DNA from: Leptospira hartskeerlii
Lineage (GTDB): Bacteria; Spirochaetota; Leptospiria; Leptospirales; Leptospiraceae
NCBI RefSeq assembly: GCF_002811475.1
Contig: NZ_NPDL01000008.1
Location: 124,001-188,000 of the forward strand
Direction: 5' to 3'
Length of the DNA: 64,000 bases
In this document: piece by piece, positions 56,750-64,000 of the stretch
How the letters are laid out: every line of letters begins with the position of its first letter
Position numbering within the stretch: position 1 is the stretch's first letter
Notes under the pieces: generated by a model
What the model saw: the letters and a program-made list of their open reading frames with translations, nothing else
What the model was told of the DNA's origin: nothing
The model's database searches: none
Program-made: the position numbers and the translations under genes

Positions 56750-59700
56750 ATGATCGTAACAGGGTTCGAACTAAAAGAAAGACTAAATGCCGAATCTGCG
56801 TCCGAAGTTTATAAAGCTGTTCGTAAAGAGGACAGCAAGTCCGTTATCATCAAATTTCTTCCGGTTTTGGACGAATTACATCCTTCCGTGGTCAATCTTA
56901 GGAACGAATTCGAGATCCTAAATTTACTTTCTTCAGGCTATTTTGTTAAACCTATCAAGTTCGAAAAACTCCAAGATGGGTTCGCTCTTTTTATGGACTT
57001 CGTGCCAGGAGGTTCCTTAAAGGATTTTATATCCAAAAAGCCGATGACTCTCTCGGACTTTTTCCCTATCTCCATCCAACTCGCGGAAAGACTAAGTGAG
57101 ATCCATTCCAAAAAGATCATACACAAAGACTTAAAACCAGAAAACATCATATTCAATAAGGATGAAAAACAGGTCCGGATCATAGACTTCGGGATCTCAA
57201 CAAGACTGAACAAGGAAGAAACTTCCTGGTCAGCTCCGAATATTTTGGAAGGTTCCATCCATTACGTGTCCCCGGAGCAAACAGGAAGGATGAACCGTTC
57301 CGTTGATTACAGAAGTGATTTTTATTCGTTAGGGATCACTTACTACGAGATGCTTCTTGGAAAACTTCCATTTGACGGGGACGATCTTTTACAATTAGTA
57401 CATGCTCATTTAGCCAAGATCCCTGTTTCGCCAAAAGAAGCAAGATCCGAGGTCCCTACAGTACTTTCAGAAATTATAATGAAACTTCTCGCAAAAAACG
57501 CAGAAGATAGATACCAAACGGCAAGGGGACTCCAAGGAGATCTAGAAAAGGCATTCACTCTATGGAAAGAAAAGTCTGACTTCCCTTCTTTCCCTTTGGC
57601 CCAAACCGATTTTTCTACCGAATTCAAGATCCCTCAGAAACTTTACGGAAGGGATGAGTATATCAAAACACTTTTGGAAGAATTCAAGTCCGTTGCAACA
57701 AACGGAAGATCCAGAATGGTTTTAATCGGAGGTTATTCCGGCGTAGGAAAATCGTCACTTGTAAAAGAGATCAACAAACCTCTCACAGAATCCAAAGGTT
57801 ATTTTATCTCCGGAAAGTTCGATCAGTACAATCGTAACCTTCCCTTCTCCGCTATTATCCAAGTATTTTCCAGCTTGGTAGAATTGATTCTAACCGAATC
57901 TCCGGAAAGGATCGAGGCCTGGAAGAGTAAGATCAAAAAAGCGATCGGCGCCAACGGAAAAGTGGTCACTGATGTGATCCCGGAACTCGAGATCATTATC
58001 GGAAAACAGGATCCAGTTTCCGAACTTGGCCCGCAAGAGAATGCAAACCGTTTTTATATAGTATTCCAAAACTTTATTAAGGTTTTCGCAAGCCCCGAAC
58101 ATCCGCTTGCAATCTTCTTAGATGATATGCAATGGGCGGATACCGCTTCCCTAGAGCTTCTCAAAAATCTAATGGAAGACGTAACCGTAAATTACCTTTT
58201 TATCATATTGGCTTACAGGGACAACGAGGTGGATGCCTCTCATCCTTTCCAAGTATTATTGGATACTTTGGAAAAAGAAGGATTAGATCCTTACAAAATC
58301 GTCTTACAACCTTTGGCCCTAAAAGACGTAAGACAATTACTTTCTGACAGTCTTTATATTTCGGAAGATAAAACCACTGAACTCGCGGAGATCGTCCATT
58401 CTAAAACAGGAGGTAATCCGTTCTTTATCGGGGAACTTCTAAAACAACTCGCAAAAGAAGACTCGGTCTATTTCGATCAAGGTTCCGGAAAACCTGGAGA
58501 AGGCGTTTGGAAATGGGATATCGCAAAGATCCGGAACACCAAAATTTCGGATAACGTAGTAGAACTTTTAGTAAACAGGATCCGTAAACTTTCTCCTAAG
58601 ATCCAAGAGACTTTGGAATTGGCTGCATGCATCGGAAGCAGCTTCGATCTGGCACTTTTAACTAGAATTTTAGAAACGGATTATAAAACTGCACTCTCTT
58701 CTTTGCAGGAGACAATCGCAGAAGAATTGATCGTTCCGATAGGCGAGAATTATCGTCTTGCGGAATCCTTTGAAGAAACTGCAGCAAATAAAGATAAAAA
58801 TTATCAAACTGCAAAAACAGTTACCTTTCGATTCCAACACGACAGGGTCCAACAAGCTGCTTACGAAATTATAGAAGAAGAAAAGAAAAAGAAGATCCGC
58901 CTACAATTGGGAAGATTCCTGATAGAAGGAGCGGATCCAAAACAGATCGAAGACAATATTTTCGATATTGCAAACCATATGAATATCGGCTCCGGTCTCA
59001 TCACTGAACCTGCAGAAAAGTTAAAACTGGCCCAGCTAGATCTAATCGCAGGAAAGAAGGCCAAAAATTCCACCGCTTACAAGCCTGCTCTATCTTATAT
59101 TGCAAAGGCGAGAGAACTACTCTTCCTTCTTCCGGAAGCTTCTCAAGGAGACGATGCTCTTTGGAATGCAAAGTATGAACTTTGTTACTCTATCTTCAGA
59201 GAGTTAGGCGAAACTCAGTATCTTACCGGGAATTTCGATGATTCTCAAAAGACTATTGATACTCTTTTGAAATACGCAAGATCCCCGATCGAAAAAGCGG
59301 ATGCTTGCAATCTACTCATCATTCAGTATTCGGCTCTTGGAAAATTCGACTTAGCTCTTCCGATGATCATTAAGGCTCTCCAACCTTTGGGTGTGGATAT
59401 TCCTGAAAAAGATCATGAAAAAGTTACGGGAGAAGAAATAGAGATCGTAAACAAGGCTCTGGAAGAAAAGACAGTAGACTCCTTGTTGGACCTCCCACTG
59501 ATCCAAAAACAAGAACAGATCATGGCGGTGAATCTTTTGATCAGCGCCATTCCTACCGTTTACAATTTTGCATTATCACTCTTTCCGATCGTTTCCTTAA
59601 AGATGGTAAACCTATTCTTGAAGTACGGAAACCTTTCCGATCCATACGGATATTCAATGTATGCGATCCTTCTCACTTCAGGATTCCAGCAGTATAGAAG

Positions 59701-62125
59701 AGGTTACGAATTTGCGGAACTTGCCGTCAAGGTGAGTGAAAAATATAAGAACCCGAGCGGGATCACCAAAGCCGCGAATATTCTCGCAAACTATACCACT
59801 CCTTTCGTAAGACATTTAAAATATTCGGAAGAGATCAATCATAGAGGGATCCAAGCCAGTTTAGAATCCGGGGAATTCTTACATGGCGGCTACTGCGCTA
59901 TGAACGATGCAGTCAATGTGGTTCTCCAGTCTAAAAATTTAGAATTAGTAAAACCTAAAATAGATGGTCTATTAAAATTCACTCGCAAGGTAAAAAACAA
60001 CTTAGCGATCGATACCGTTCTCGCATCCGCATTAGTAGTTTCTAATCTAAGAGGAAAGACCGCTTCTCACTTGGAATTTTCCATCGAGGAAATGAGTGAG
60101 AATGATTATATAGAATTATGTAATTCTCACCAAAGTCCTTTCCCTGTTTGTCTCTTCAAGATCATGAAAGCAAGAACGCTTCTCAGCTATGGGGAATCGG
60201 AAACCGCATTAAAAGAATTAGAAGAATCCGAAAGTATGCTGGGATTCATTTCCGGTCAGATCGCCGTTGAAGAACATGCTTATTTATATTCTCTCGCGAT
60301 GGCAGCGAATTATAAACTTTCTACGCAAGAACAAAAAGCAAAATTCTTAGAAAGGATCAAGAAGAACCAACAGAAACTAAAAGTCCTTTCCGAAAACGCT
60401 CCTGAGAACTTCGAACATAAGTATCTTTTAGTAGAAGCGGAACTTGCAAGATTAGAATACAAAAATTGGAAGGCTGCTAAAACATACGAACAAGCAGTGC
60501 AACTTGCGGGCAAAAACGAATATTATAATGACGAGGCTTTGGCAGCAGAACTTGCATCCAAATTCTGGTTCTCCAAAGGAAGCGCCAAGATCGGATCTCA
60601 ATACATAGCGGAAGCCTATCAAAAGTATGGAAGATGGGGAGCTACTAAAAAGCAGGAACTTCTCAAAACCAAATTCCCGGAATTTATCCGAGAAAAAGGA
60701 AGAGATACTTTCCGCACTACCCGCACGATCGGGACCTTAAGCACAAGAACTGCATCTGCGACAGAAGTATATTCAGGCCAGACTTTGGACTTTCAGTCTA
60801 TTCTGAAAAGTTCCACCGCAATCTCCGGAGAGATCAAACTAGAATCCTTATTGGATACTTTAATGCAGATCTCCATCGAGAACGTGGGTGCGGAAAAAGG
60901 AGTCATGATCTTAAGAAGGGACGGAAAACTTTTTGTAGAAGCCGAAGGAAGCACTACCGACGACGAGATCAGAGTGCTTCAAGGAATTCCAATCCAAGAA
61001 AGTAAAAATATTCCGATCAGCGTTATCTATTATGTGGAAAGAACCAAAGAAGATCTGGTGCTGCGTAACGCATTCGCGGACGAGAAGTTCAACAAGGACC
61101 CATATATTAGAGAAAGGAAAACAAAATCCGTTCTATGTTCTCCGATTATCAAACAAGGAGAACTGATCGGTATATTATATTTGGAGAATAATCTTTCCGA
61201 GGCCGCATTCACTTCGGATAGATTGCAGACTATCTCCATTCTATCATCGCAGGCGGCGATCTCCATCGATAACGCATTACTTTATGCGAATTTGGAAAGC
61301 AAGGTCGCAGAAAGAACTAAAGAATTAGCTCAAGCCAACGACGATCTGGCATTAAAAAACCAGCATATTACGGATAGTATTACATATTCATTGAATATCC
61401 AGCAGGCCATTTTACCTTCTTCTGAAGTACTGGGAAGTGCACTTTCCGATTATTTTGTGGTATTCCGCCCGAAAGATATAGTATCCGGAGATTTTTACTG
61501 GTTTTCAAAACAGGAAGATGCAATATATATCGCATCCGTAGATTGTACAGGCCACGGAGTTCCGGGAGCTCTTATGTCCATGATCGGAAATACTTTGCTC
61601 AATCAGATCGTGAACGAAATTGGTATTACAGATCCAGGTTCTATTTTAGAACAATTACATAAAAAGGTAAGGCAAGCCCTCAAACAGGACATGGACCAAA
61701 CAAATTCAAGAGACGGAATGGATCTTTGCCTATTAAAGATTGAAGGAAACAATTTATACTTTGCGGGAGCAAAACGGCCTATTTTTATTGGAAAAGGCGG
61801 AATCTTGACCGAAATTAAAGGTGATAGATTCTCGATCGGCGGCAGGCAAAAAGAAGAAACGCGAAAATTTACTACACACTCCATTCCCTTGGAAAATGGA
61901 ATACGTACGAGTGTTTACTTAACCACGGACGGCTTTATGGACCAGCCGAATCCGGACCGACAAAAAATTGGTACCAAAGGATTGTTAAACTTCTTAAGCG
62001 GGATAGAACATCTTTCCTGCGAAGAACAAAAAGAACGTTTAGAATCCTTCCTGTTAGCCCACCAAAATGGAGAAGCTCAACGGGACGACATAACACTTGT
62101 CGGTGTAATACTGGGGGGAAGATAA
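56750..62125 (+). CDS. Giant signalling protein: Ser/Thr kinase, AAA ATPase, TPR-like, GAF, SpoIIE/PP2C phosphatase
   Basis: A 1791-residue multidomain protein. Residues 1-270 are a Ser/Thr kinase (H-K-D-L-K-P-E-N near 124, I-D-F-G near 145, S-P-E-Q-T-G near 178). Residues 300-600 are an AAA/NACHT-like ATPase, Walker A G-G-Y-S-G-V-G-K-S near 325 and Walker B F-L-D-D-M-Q near 454. Residues 700-1320 are helical and TPR-like, 1360-1517 a GAF domain, and 1560-1791 a SpoIIE/PP2C-like phosphatase (V-S-G-D-F-Y-W near 1577, C-T-G-H-G-V-P-G near 1598, R-D-D-I-T-L near the end). Kinase and phosphatase in one chain, followed by SiaB- and SiaC-like genes, point to a partner-switch controller. Confidence 0.92.
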   Translation: MIVTGFELKERLNAESASEVYKAVRKEDSKSVIIKFLPVLDELHPSVVNLRNEFEILNLLSSGYFVKPIKFEKLQDGFALFMDFVPGGSLKDFISKKPMTLSDFFPISIQLAERLSEIHSKKIIHKDLKPENIIFNKDEKQVRIIDFGISTRLNKEETSWSAPNILEGSIHYVSPEQTGRMNRSVDYRSDFYSLGITYYEMLLGKLPFDGDDLLQLVHAHLAKIPVSPKEARSEVPTVLSEIIMKLLAKNAEDRYQTARGLQGDLEKAFTLWKEKSDFPSFPLAQTDFSTEFKIPQKLYGRDEYIKTLLEEFKSVATNGRSRMVLIGGYSGVGKSSLVKEINKPLTESKGYFISGKFDQYNRNLPFSAIIQVFSSLVELILTESPERIEAWKSKIKKAIGANGKVVTDVIPELEIIIGKQDPVSELGPQENANRFYIVFQNFIKVFASPEHPLAIFLDDMQWADTASLELLKNLMEDVTVNYLFIILAYRDNEVDASHPFQVLLDTLEKEGLDPYKIVLQPLALKDVRQLLSDSLYISEDKTTELAEIVHSKTGGNPFFIGELLKQLAKEDSVYFDQGSGKPGEGVWKWDIAKIRNTKISDNVVELLVNRIRKLSPKIQETLELAACIGSSFDLALLTRILETDYKTALSSLQETIAEELIVPIGENYRLAESFEETAANKDKNYQTAKTVTFRFQHDRVQQAAYEIIEEEKKKKIRLQLGRFLIEGADPKQIEDNIFDIANHMNIGSGLITEPAEKLKLAQLDLIAGKKAKNSTAYKPALSYIAKARELLFLLPEASQGDDALWNAKYELCYSIFRELGETQYLTGNFDDSQKTIDTLLKYARSPIEKADACNLLIIQYSALGKFDLALPMIIKALQPLGVDIPEKDHEKVTGEEIEIVNKALEEKTVDSLLDLPLIQKQEQIMAVNLLISAIPTVYNFALSLFPIVSLKMVNLFLKYGNLSDPYGYSMYAILLTSGFQQYRRGYEFAELAVKVSEKYKNPSGITKAANILANYTTPFVRHLKYSEEINHRGIQASLESGEFLHGGYCAMNDAVNVVLQSKNLELVKPKIDGLLKFTRKVKNNLAIDTVLASALVVSNLRGKTASHLEFSIEEMSENDYIELCNSHQSPFPVCLFKIMKARTLLSYGESETALKELEESESMLGFISGQIAVEEHAYLYSLAMAANYKLSTQEQKAKFLERIKKNQQKLKVLSENAPENFEHKYLLVEAELARLEYKNWKAAKTYEQAVQLAGKNEYYNDEALAAELASKFWFSKGSAKIGSQYIAEAYQKYGRWGATKKQELLKTKFPEFIREKGRDTFRTTRTIGTLSTRTASATEVYSGQTLDFQSILKSSTAISGEIKLESLLDTLMQISIENVGAEKGVMILRRDGKLFVEAEGSTTDDEIRVLQGIPIQESKNIPISVIYYVERTKEDLVLRNAFADEKFNKDPYIRERKTKSVLCSPIIKQGELIGILYLENNLSEAAFTSDRLQTISILSSQAAISIDNALLYANLESKVAERTKELAQANDDLALKNQHITDSITYSLNIQQAILPSSEVLGSALSDYFVVFRPKDIVSGDFYWFSKQEDAIYIASVDCTGHGVPGALMSMIGNTLLNQIVNEIGITDPGSILEQLHKKVRQALKQDMDQTNSRDGMDLCLLKIEGNNLYFAGAKRPIFIGKGGILTEIKGDRFSIGGRQKEETRKFTTHSIPLENGIRTSVYLTTDGFMDQPNPDRQKIGTKGLLNFLSGIEHLSCEEQKERLESFLLAHQNGEAQRDDITLVGVILGGR

Positions 62126-62148
62126 GGAGATGTTTCTGGAAAAGGAAG

Positions 62149-62709
62149 ATGCTGAAGATGGAAAATGAAGTCATAAATCTATTTAAGACTTATCAGGAAA
62201 CCAGCGAATACAATCTGCTCGTATCCTTTAAGGGCAGACTGTCTCAGGAAGTTCTAACCGAATTAGGATCTATGATCCGGACTTCTTTGAGCACGGAATC
62301 CAAAATAAAGAAAATTTTTGCGGTATTTATTGAACTAGCGCAAAATATGCTGCACTACTCCGCTGAACGAAAAATTAACGAAGAGCAGAAAGATGCAGGC
62401 GTAGGGATCCTCATAGTTAGGGAAAATTCGGTTGGCTACCATGTTGCTTCGGGAAATTTGGTACTAAACGAGAAGATCGAATTTTTGACCGAAAGGATCC
62501 AAAAAATCAACTCCATGAGTAAGGACGAATTAAAGTCCTTCTACCAACAGCAACTTAGATCGGAGAGGCCGGAAGATAGCAAAGGAGCAGGTGTGGGATT
62601 AATCGATATTGCTAGGAAGTCAGACGGACCTCTGGTGTTTCGTTTCGACAAATTAGATGGCAAACTATCCTTTTTTACAATCTCCGCATTCTTTACGAAG
62701 GAAAACTAA
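62149..62709 (+). CDS. SiaB-family (DUF6272) kinase-like protein, second copy
   Basis: A 186-residue GHKL-type protein related to that at 49990. It has F-I-E-L-A-Q-N-M-L-H-Y-S near residue 61 and D-S-K-G-A-G-V-G-L-I-D-I-A-R-K-S near 144. It lies between the giant kinase-phosphatase and a SiaC-like phosphoprotein gene two bases downstream, exactly the order siaA-siaB-siaC of Pseudomonas. Start ATG at 62149 or 62158. Its likely job is to phosphorylate the SiaC-like protein, with the upstream phosphatase domain opposing it. Confidence 0.85.
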   Translation: MLKMENEVINLFKTYQETSEYNLLVSFKGRLSQEVLTELGSMIRTSLSTESKIKKIFAVFIELAQNMLHYSAERKINEEQKDAGVGILIVRENSVGYHVASGNLVLNEKIEFLTERIQKINSMSKDELKSFYQQQLRSERPEDSKGAGVGLIDIARKSDGPLVFRFDKLDGKLSFFTISAFFTKEN

Positions 62710-62711
62710 TC

Positions 62712-63086
62712 ATGGAATCCTTACACATACAACAGACTAAAACTTCACCGGAAATCATCTTAGAATCGGACAAGGGGCTCGCGGAAATTATCGGAGAATC
62801 TTATCCGGAAAACGCAATGGCGTTTTACAAACCTGTCTTTGACTGGTTGGCTGCTATCCAAACTGCAAACAAACAGATCCAGTTCCGTTTTCAAATGGAT
62901 TATTTTAACACCAGTTCTTCCAAAGTGATCATGGATATTTTGGACAATCTCCAGAAATATCATGACAAAGGTGGAAAGGTAGAAGTCGAGTGGCTCTATA
63001 AAGAAGACGACGAGGACATGCAGGAAACCGGAGAGGAATTCTCTTCCGACTTGTCCCTGCCTTTCAAAATGAAATCTTATAAATAA
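62712..63086 (+). CDS. SiaC-family (DUF1987) regulatory phosphoprotein
   Basis: A 124-residue protein of the SiaC group. The signature Y-F-N-T-S-S-S-K is near residue 65-72, where SiaC of Pseudomonas is phosphorylated on a threonine by SiaB and dephosphorylated by SiaA. The N-terminus T-K-T-S-P-E-I-I-L-E is typical. It directly follows the SiaB-like gene. In Pseudomonas the unphosphorylated form activates the diguanylate cyclase SiaD; here the next gene is a probable nucleotide cyclase, so a parallel is suggested. Confidence 0.9.
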   Translation: MESLHIQQTKTSPEIILESDKGLAEIIGESYPENAMAFYKPVFDWLAAIQTANKQIQFRFQMDYFNTSSSKVIMDILDNLQKYHDKGGKVEVEWLYKEDDEDMQETGEEFSSDLSLPFKMKSYK

Positions 63087-63107
63087 GATTTCATTCGTGC
63101 GGAACAA

Positions 63108-64000
63108 GTGGAAAAGAACGAAACTTCGAAAGAACAGAATACTTTTTTCGAGCAGGAATTTAAACTTCTCTCGGACGCTCAGTCTTTTTTAGAAGACCCG
63201 AATACTAAAGAGGATCCTAAACAAAAATTAAAAACTCTCGTAGGATCCTACGAGTCCCTTCTCAAACAATCTTCAAAGATCATGAAGATCGGGGACTCTA
63301 CCCAACACAGACTTCTCAAAACTCAAGAAGCATTAACCGATTCTAATATAATGTTAGAGGCCGCTTATATGGACCTCAAACTTGTAACTGAGATCGGAAA
63401 GATCATCACTTCTTCTCTCGAGCCTAAAGTTATCATACAATCCGTTTACGAAAATACAAAGTCCATCGTTCCGATGGATGTGCTCGCATTCGGTACCTAC
63501 GACGAAGAAAAAAAAGAGATCAAATATAAGTTTTGTGTAATAGACGGACGATATGTTCCAGCGCCTTCCGTAGATTCTTTAGAAGAGGATAATCCTTCTT
63601 CTTATTGCGTAAAACAACAGAAGGAACTGATTACATTAGATATCGAGAAAGATTTTCCGAATTATTTATCGGATATCAGAAAACATTTCGGAGAGAATTC
63701 CCAATCTGCATTATACTTCCCTCTTAAGGTAGAAGAACGTCTGATAGGGATTCTTACGGTTCACAGTTATTCCAAAAATGCGTTCCAACCCAACCAGTTA
63801 AATATCCTTAGGACCTTGGCAAACTATGTGGCAATCGGTGTGGATAACGCGGATGCTTATAGGACTCTTTCCAAAAGAAACAAAGAATTAAAAGACTCCT
63901 TGGAAAAAATCGAGGTCCTGAACAAGAGTATAGAAGAAGAAAGACAGAAGTCCGAAAATTTACTCTTAAACATTCTACCTAGAAGTATTGCTGATCGTTT
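63108..64000 (+). CDS. GAF-domain protein, probable adenylate/guanylate cyclase (3' truncated by window end)
   Basis: The frame runs from a GTG at 63108 to the window edge, 297 codons so far. Residues 1-85 are helical. A GAF domain spans about 100-255 (L-K-L-V-T-E-I-G-K-I-I at its start, L-Y-F-P-L-K-V-E-E-R-L-I-G-I-L near 205). A coiled coil follows and the last visible residues R-Q-K-S-E-N-L-L-L-N-I-L-P-R-S-I-A-D-R are the linker that normally leads into a class III cyclase catalytic domain. The catalytic part is outside the window, so this is inference. It lies 21 bases after the SiaC-like gene, in the position of siaD. Confidence 0.75.
   Translation, partial: MEKNETSKEQNTFFEQEFKLLSDAQSFLEDPNTKEDPKQKLKTLVGSYESLLKQSSKIMKIGDSTQHRLLKTQEALTDSNIMLEAAYMDLKLVTEIGKIITSSLEPKVIIQSVYENTKSIVPMDVLAFGTYDEEKKEIKYKFCVIDGRYVPAPSVDSLEEDNPSSYCVKQQKELITLDIEKDFPNYLSDIRKHFGENSQSALYFPLKVEERLIGILTVHSYSKNAFQPNQLNILRTLANYVAIGVDNADAYRTLSKRNKELKDSLEKIEVLNKSIEEERQKSENLLLNILPRSIADR

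Overview
The window looks like a chromosome segment of a spirochaete of the genus Leptospira, probably from one of the higher-GC groups rather than the low-GC pathogens. The grounds are indirect: many exported proteins with loose lipoboxes, frequent TTG starts, the nadD-yqeK-LCP-rsfS block, a Wzm/Wzt exporter, and GAF/SpoIIE/cyclase signalling proteins typical of leptospires. No rRNA, tRNA, CRISPR array, prophage or intact insertion sequence was seen.

Layout. 1-2.8 kb: end of a probable proA, then nadD, yqeK, an LCP-family protein and rsfS. 2.8-11.6 kb: a YyaL-type protein, a TolC-type channel, a di-heme peroxidase, an FAD oxidoreductase coupled to an ECF41-type sigma factor behind a textbook ECF41 promoter, a hydrolase lipoprotein and a Crp/Fnr-type regulator. 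11.6-22.2 kb: mixed catabolic and regulatory genes (acyl-CoA dehydrogenase, FAD monooxygenase with TetR regulator, lactonase-like MBL protein, CoA-transferase, polysaccharide deacetylase, AraC regulator), with a GC-rich repeat-bearing intergenic island at 15.2-15.5 kb. 22.3-28.2 kb: a tautomerase, a YdcF-type protein, a cytochrome c maturation set (ccmE with a heme-binding Cys variant, ccmF, a ccmH-like gene and a zinc-ribbon CcmI-like protein), hisE and a thioredoxin-TPR protein. 28.2-32.5 kb: ugd, the Wzt/Wzm exporter and radC. 32.8-39.1 kb: two linked exported proteins of unknown function, pssA, tsaD, an S41 protease, a lipoprotein and lexA. 39.2-39.6 kb: a decayed Phd-VapC toxin-antitoxin module. 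39.6-44.6 kb: an efflux adaptor and outer-membrane channel without an adjacent inner-membrane pump, and a membrane TPR protein ending in an Mrr-like nuclease fold. 44.6-48.5 kb: a minimal FtsX-like permease, LolD-like ATPase, ROK kinase, HIT protein and a flippase-like membrane protein.

48.7-64 kb is the most interesting part. It mixes fatty-acid or polyketide-type enzymes (KAS II-like, SDR, two hotdog proteins, a CoA-transferase, KAS III-like) with two copies of a SiaB-type GHKL kinase. The last genes form a line: a 1791-residue Ser/Thr kinase-ATPase-TPR-GAF-SpoIIE phosphatase, a SiaB-like kinase, a SiaC-like phosphoprotein, and a GAF protein whose truncated C-terminus carries the sequence that usually precedes a class III nucleotide cyclase. 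This reads as a SiaABCD-type partner switch in which the diguanylate cyclase is replaced by an adenylate/guanylate cyclase. One hotdog protein is fused to a four-helix bundle of the 23S rRNA intervening-sequence protein family.

All protein functions come from motif recognition by eye; no database search was run.
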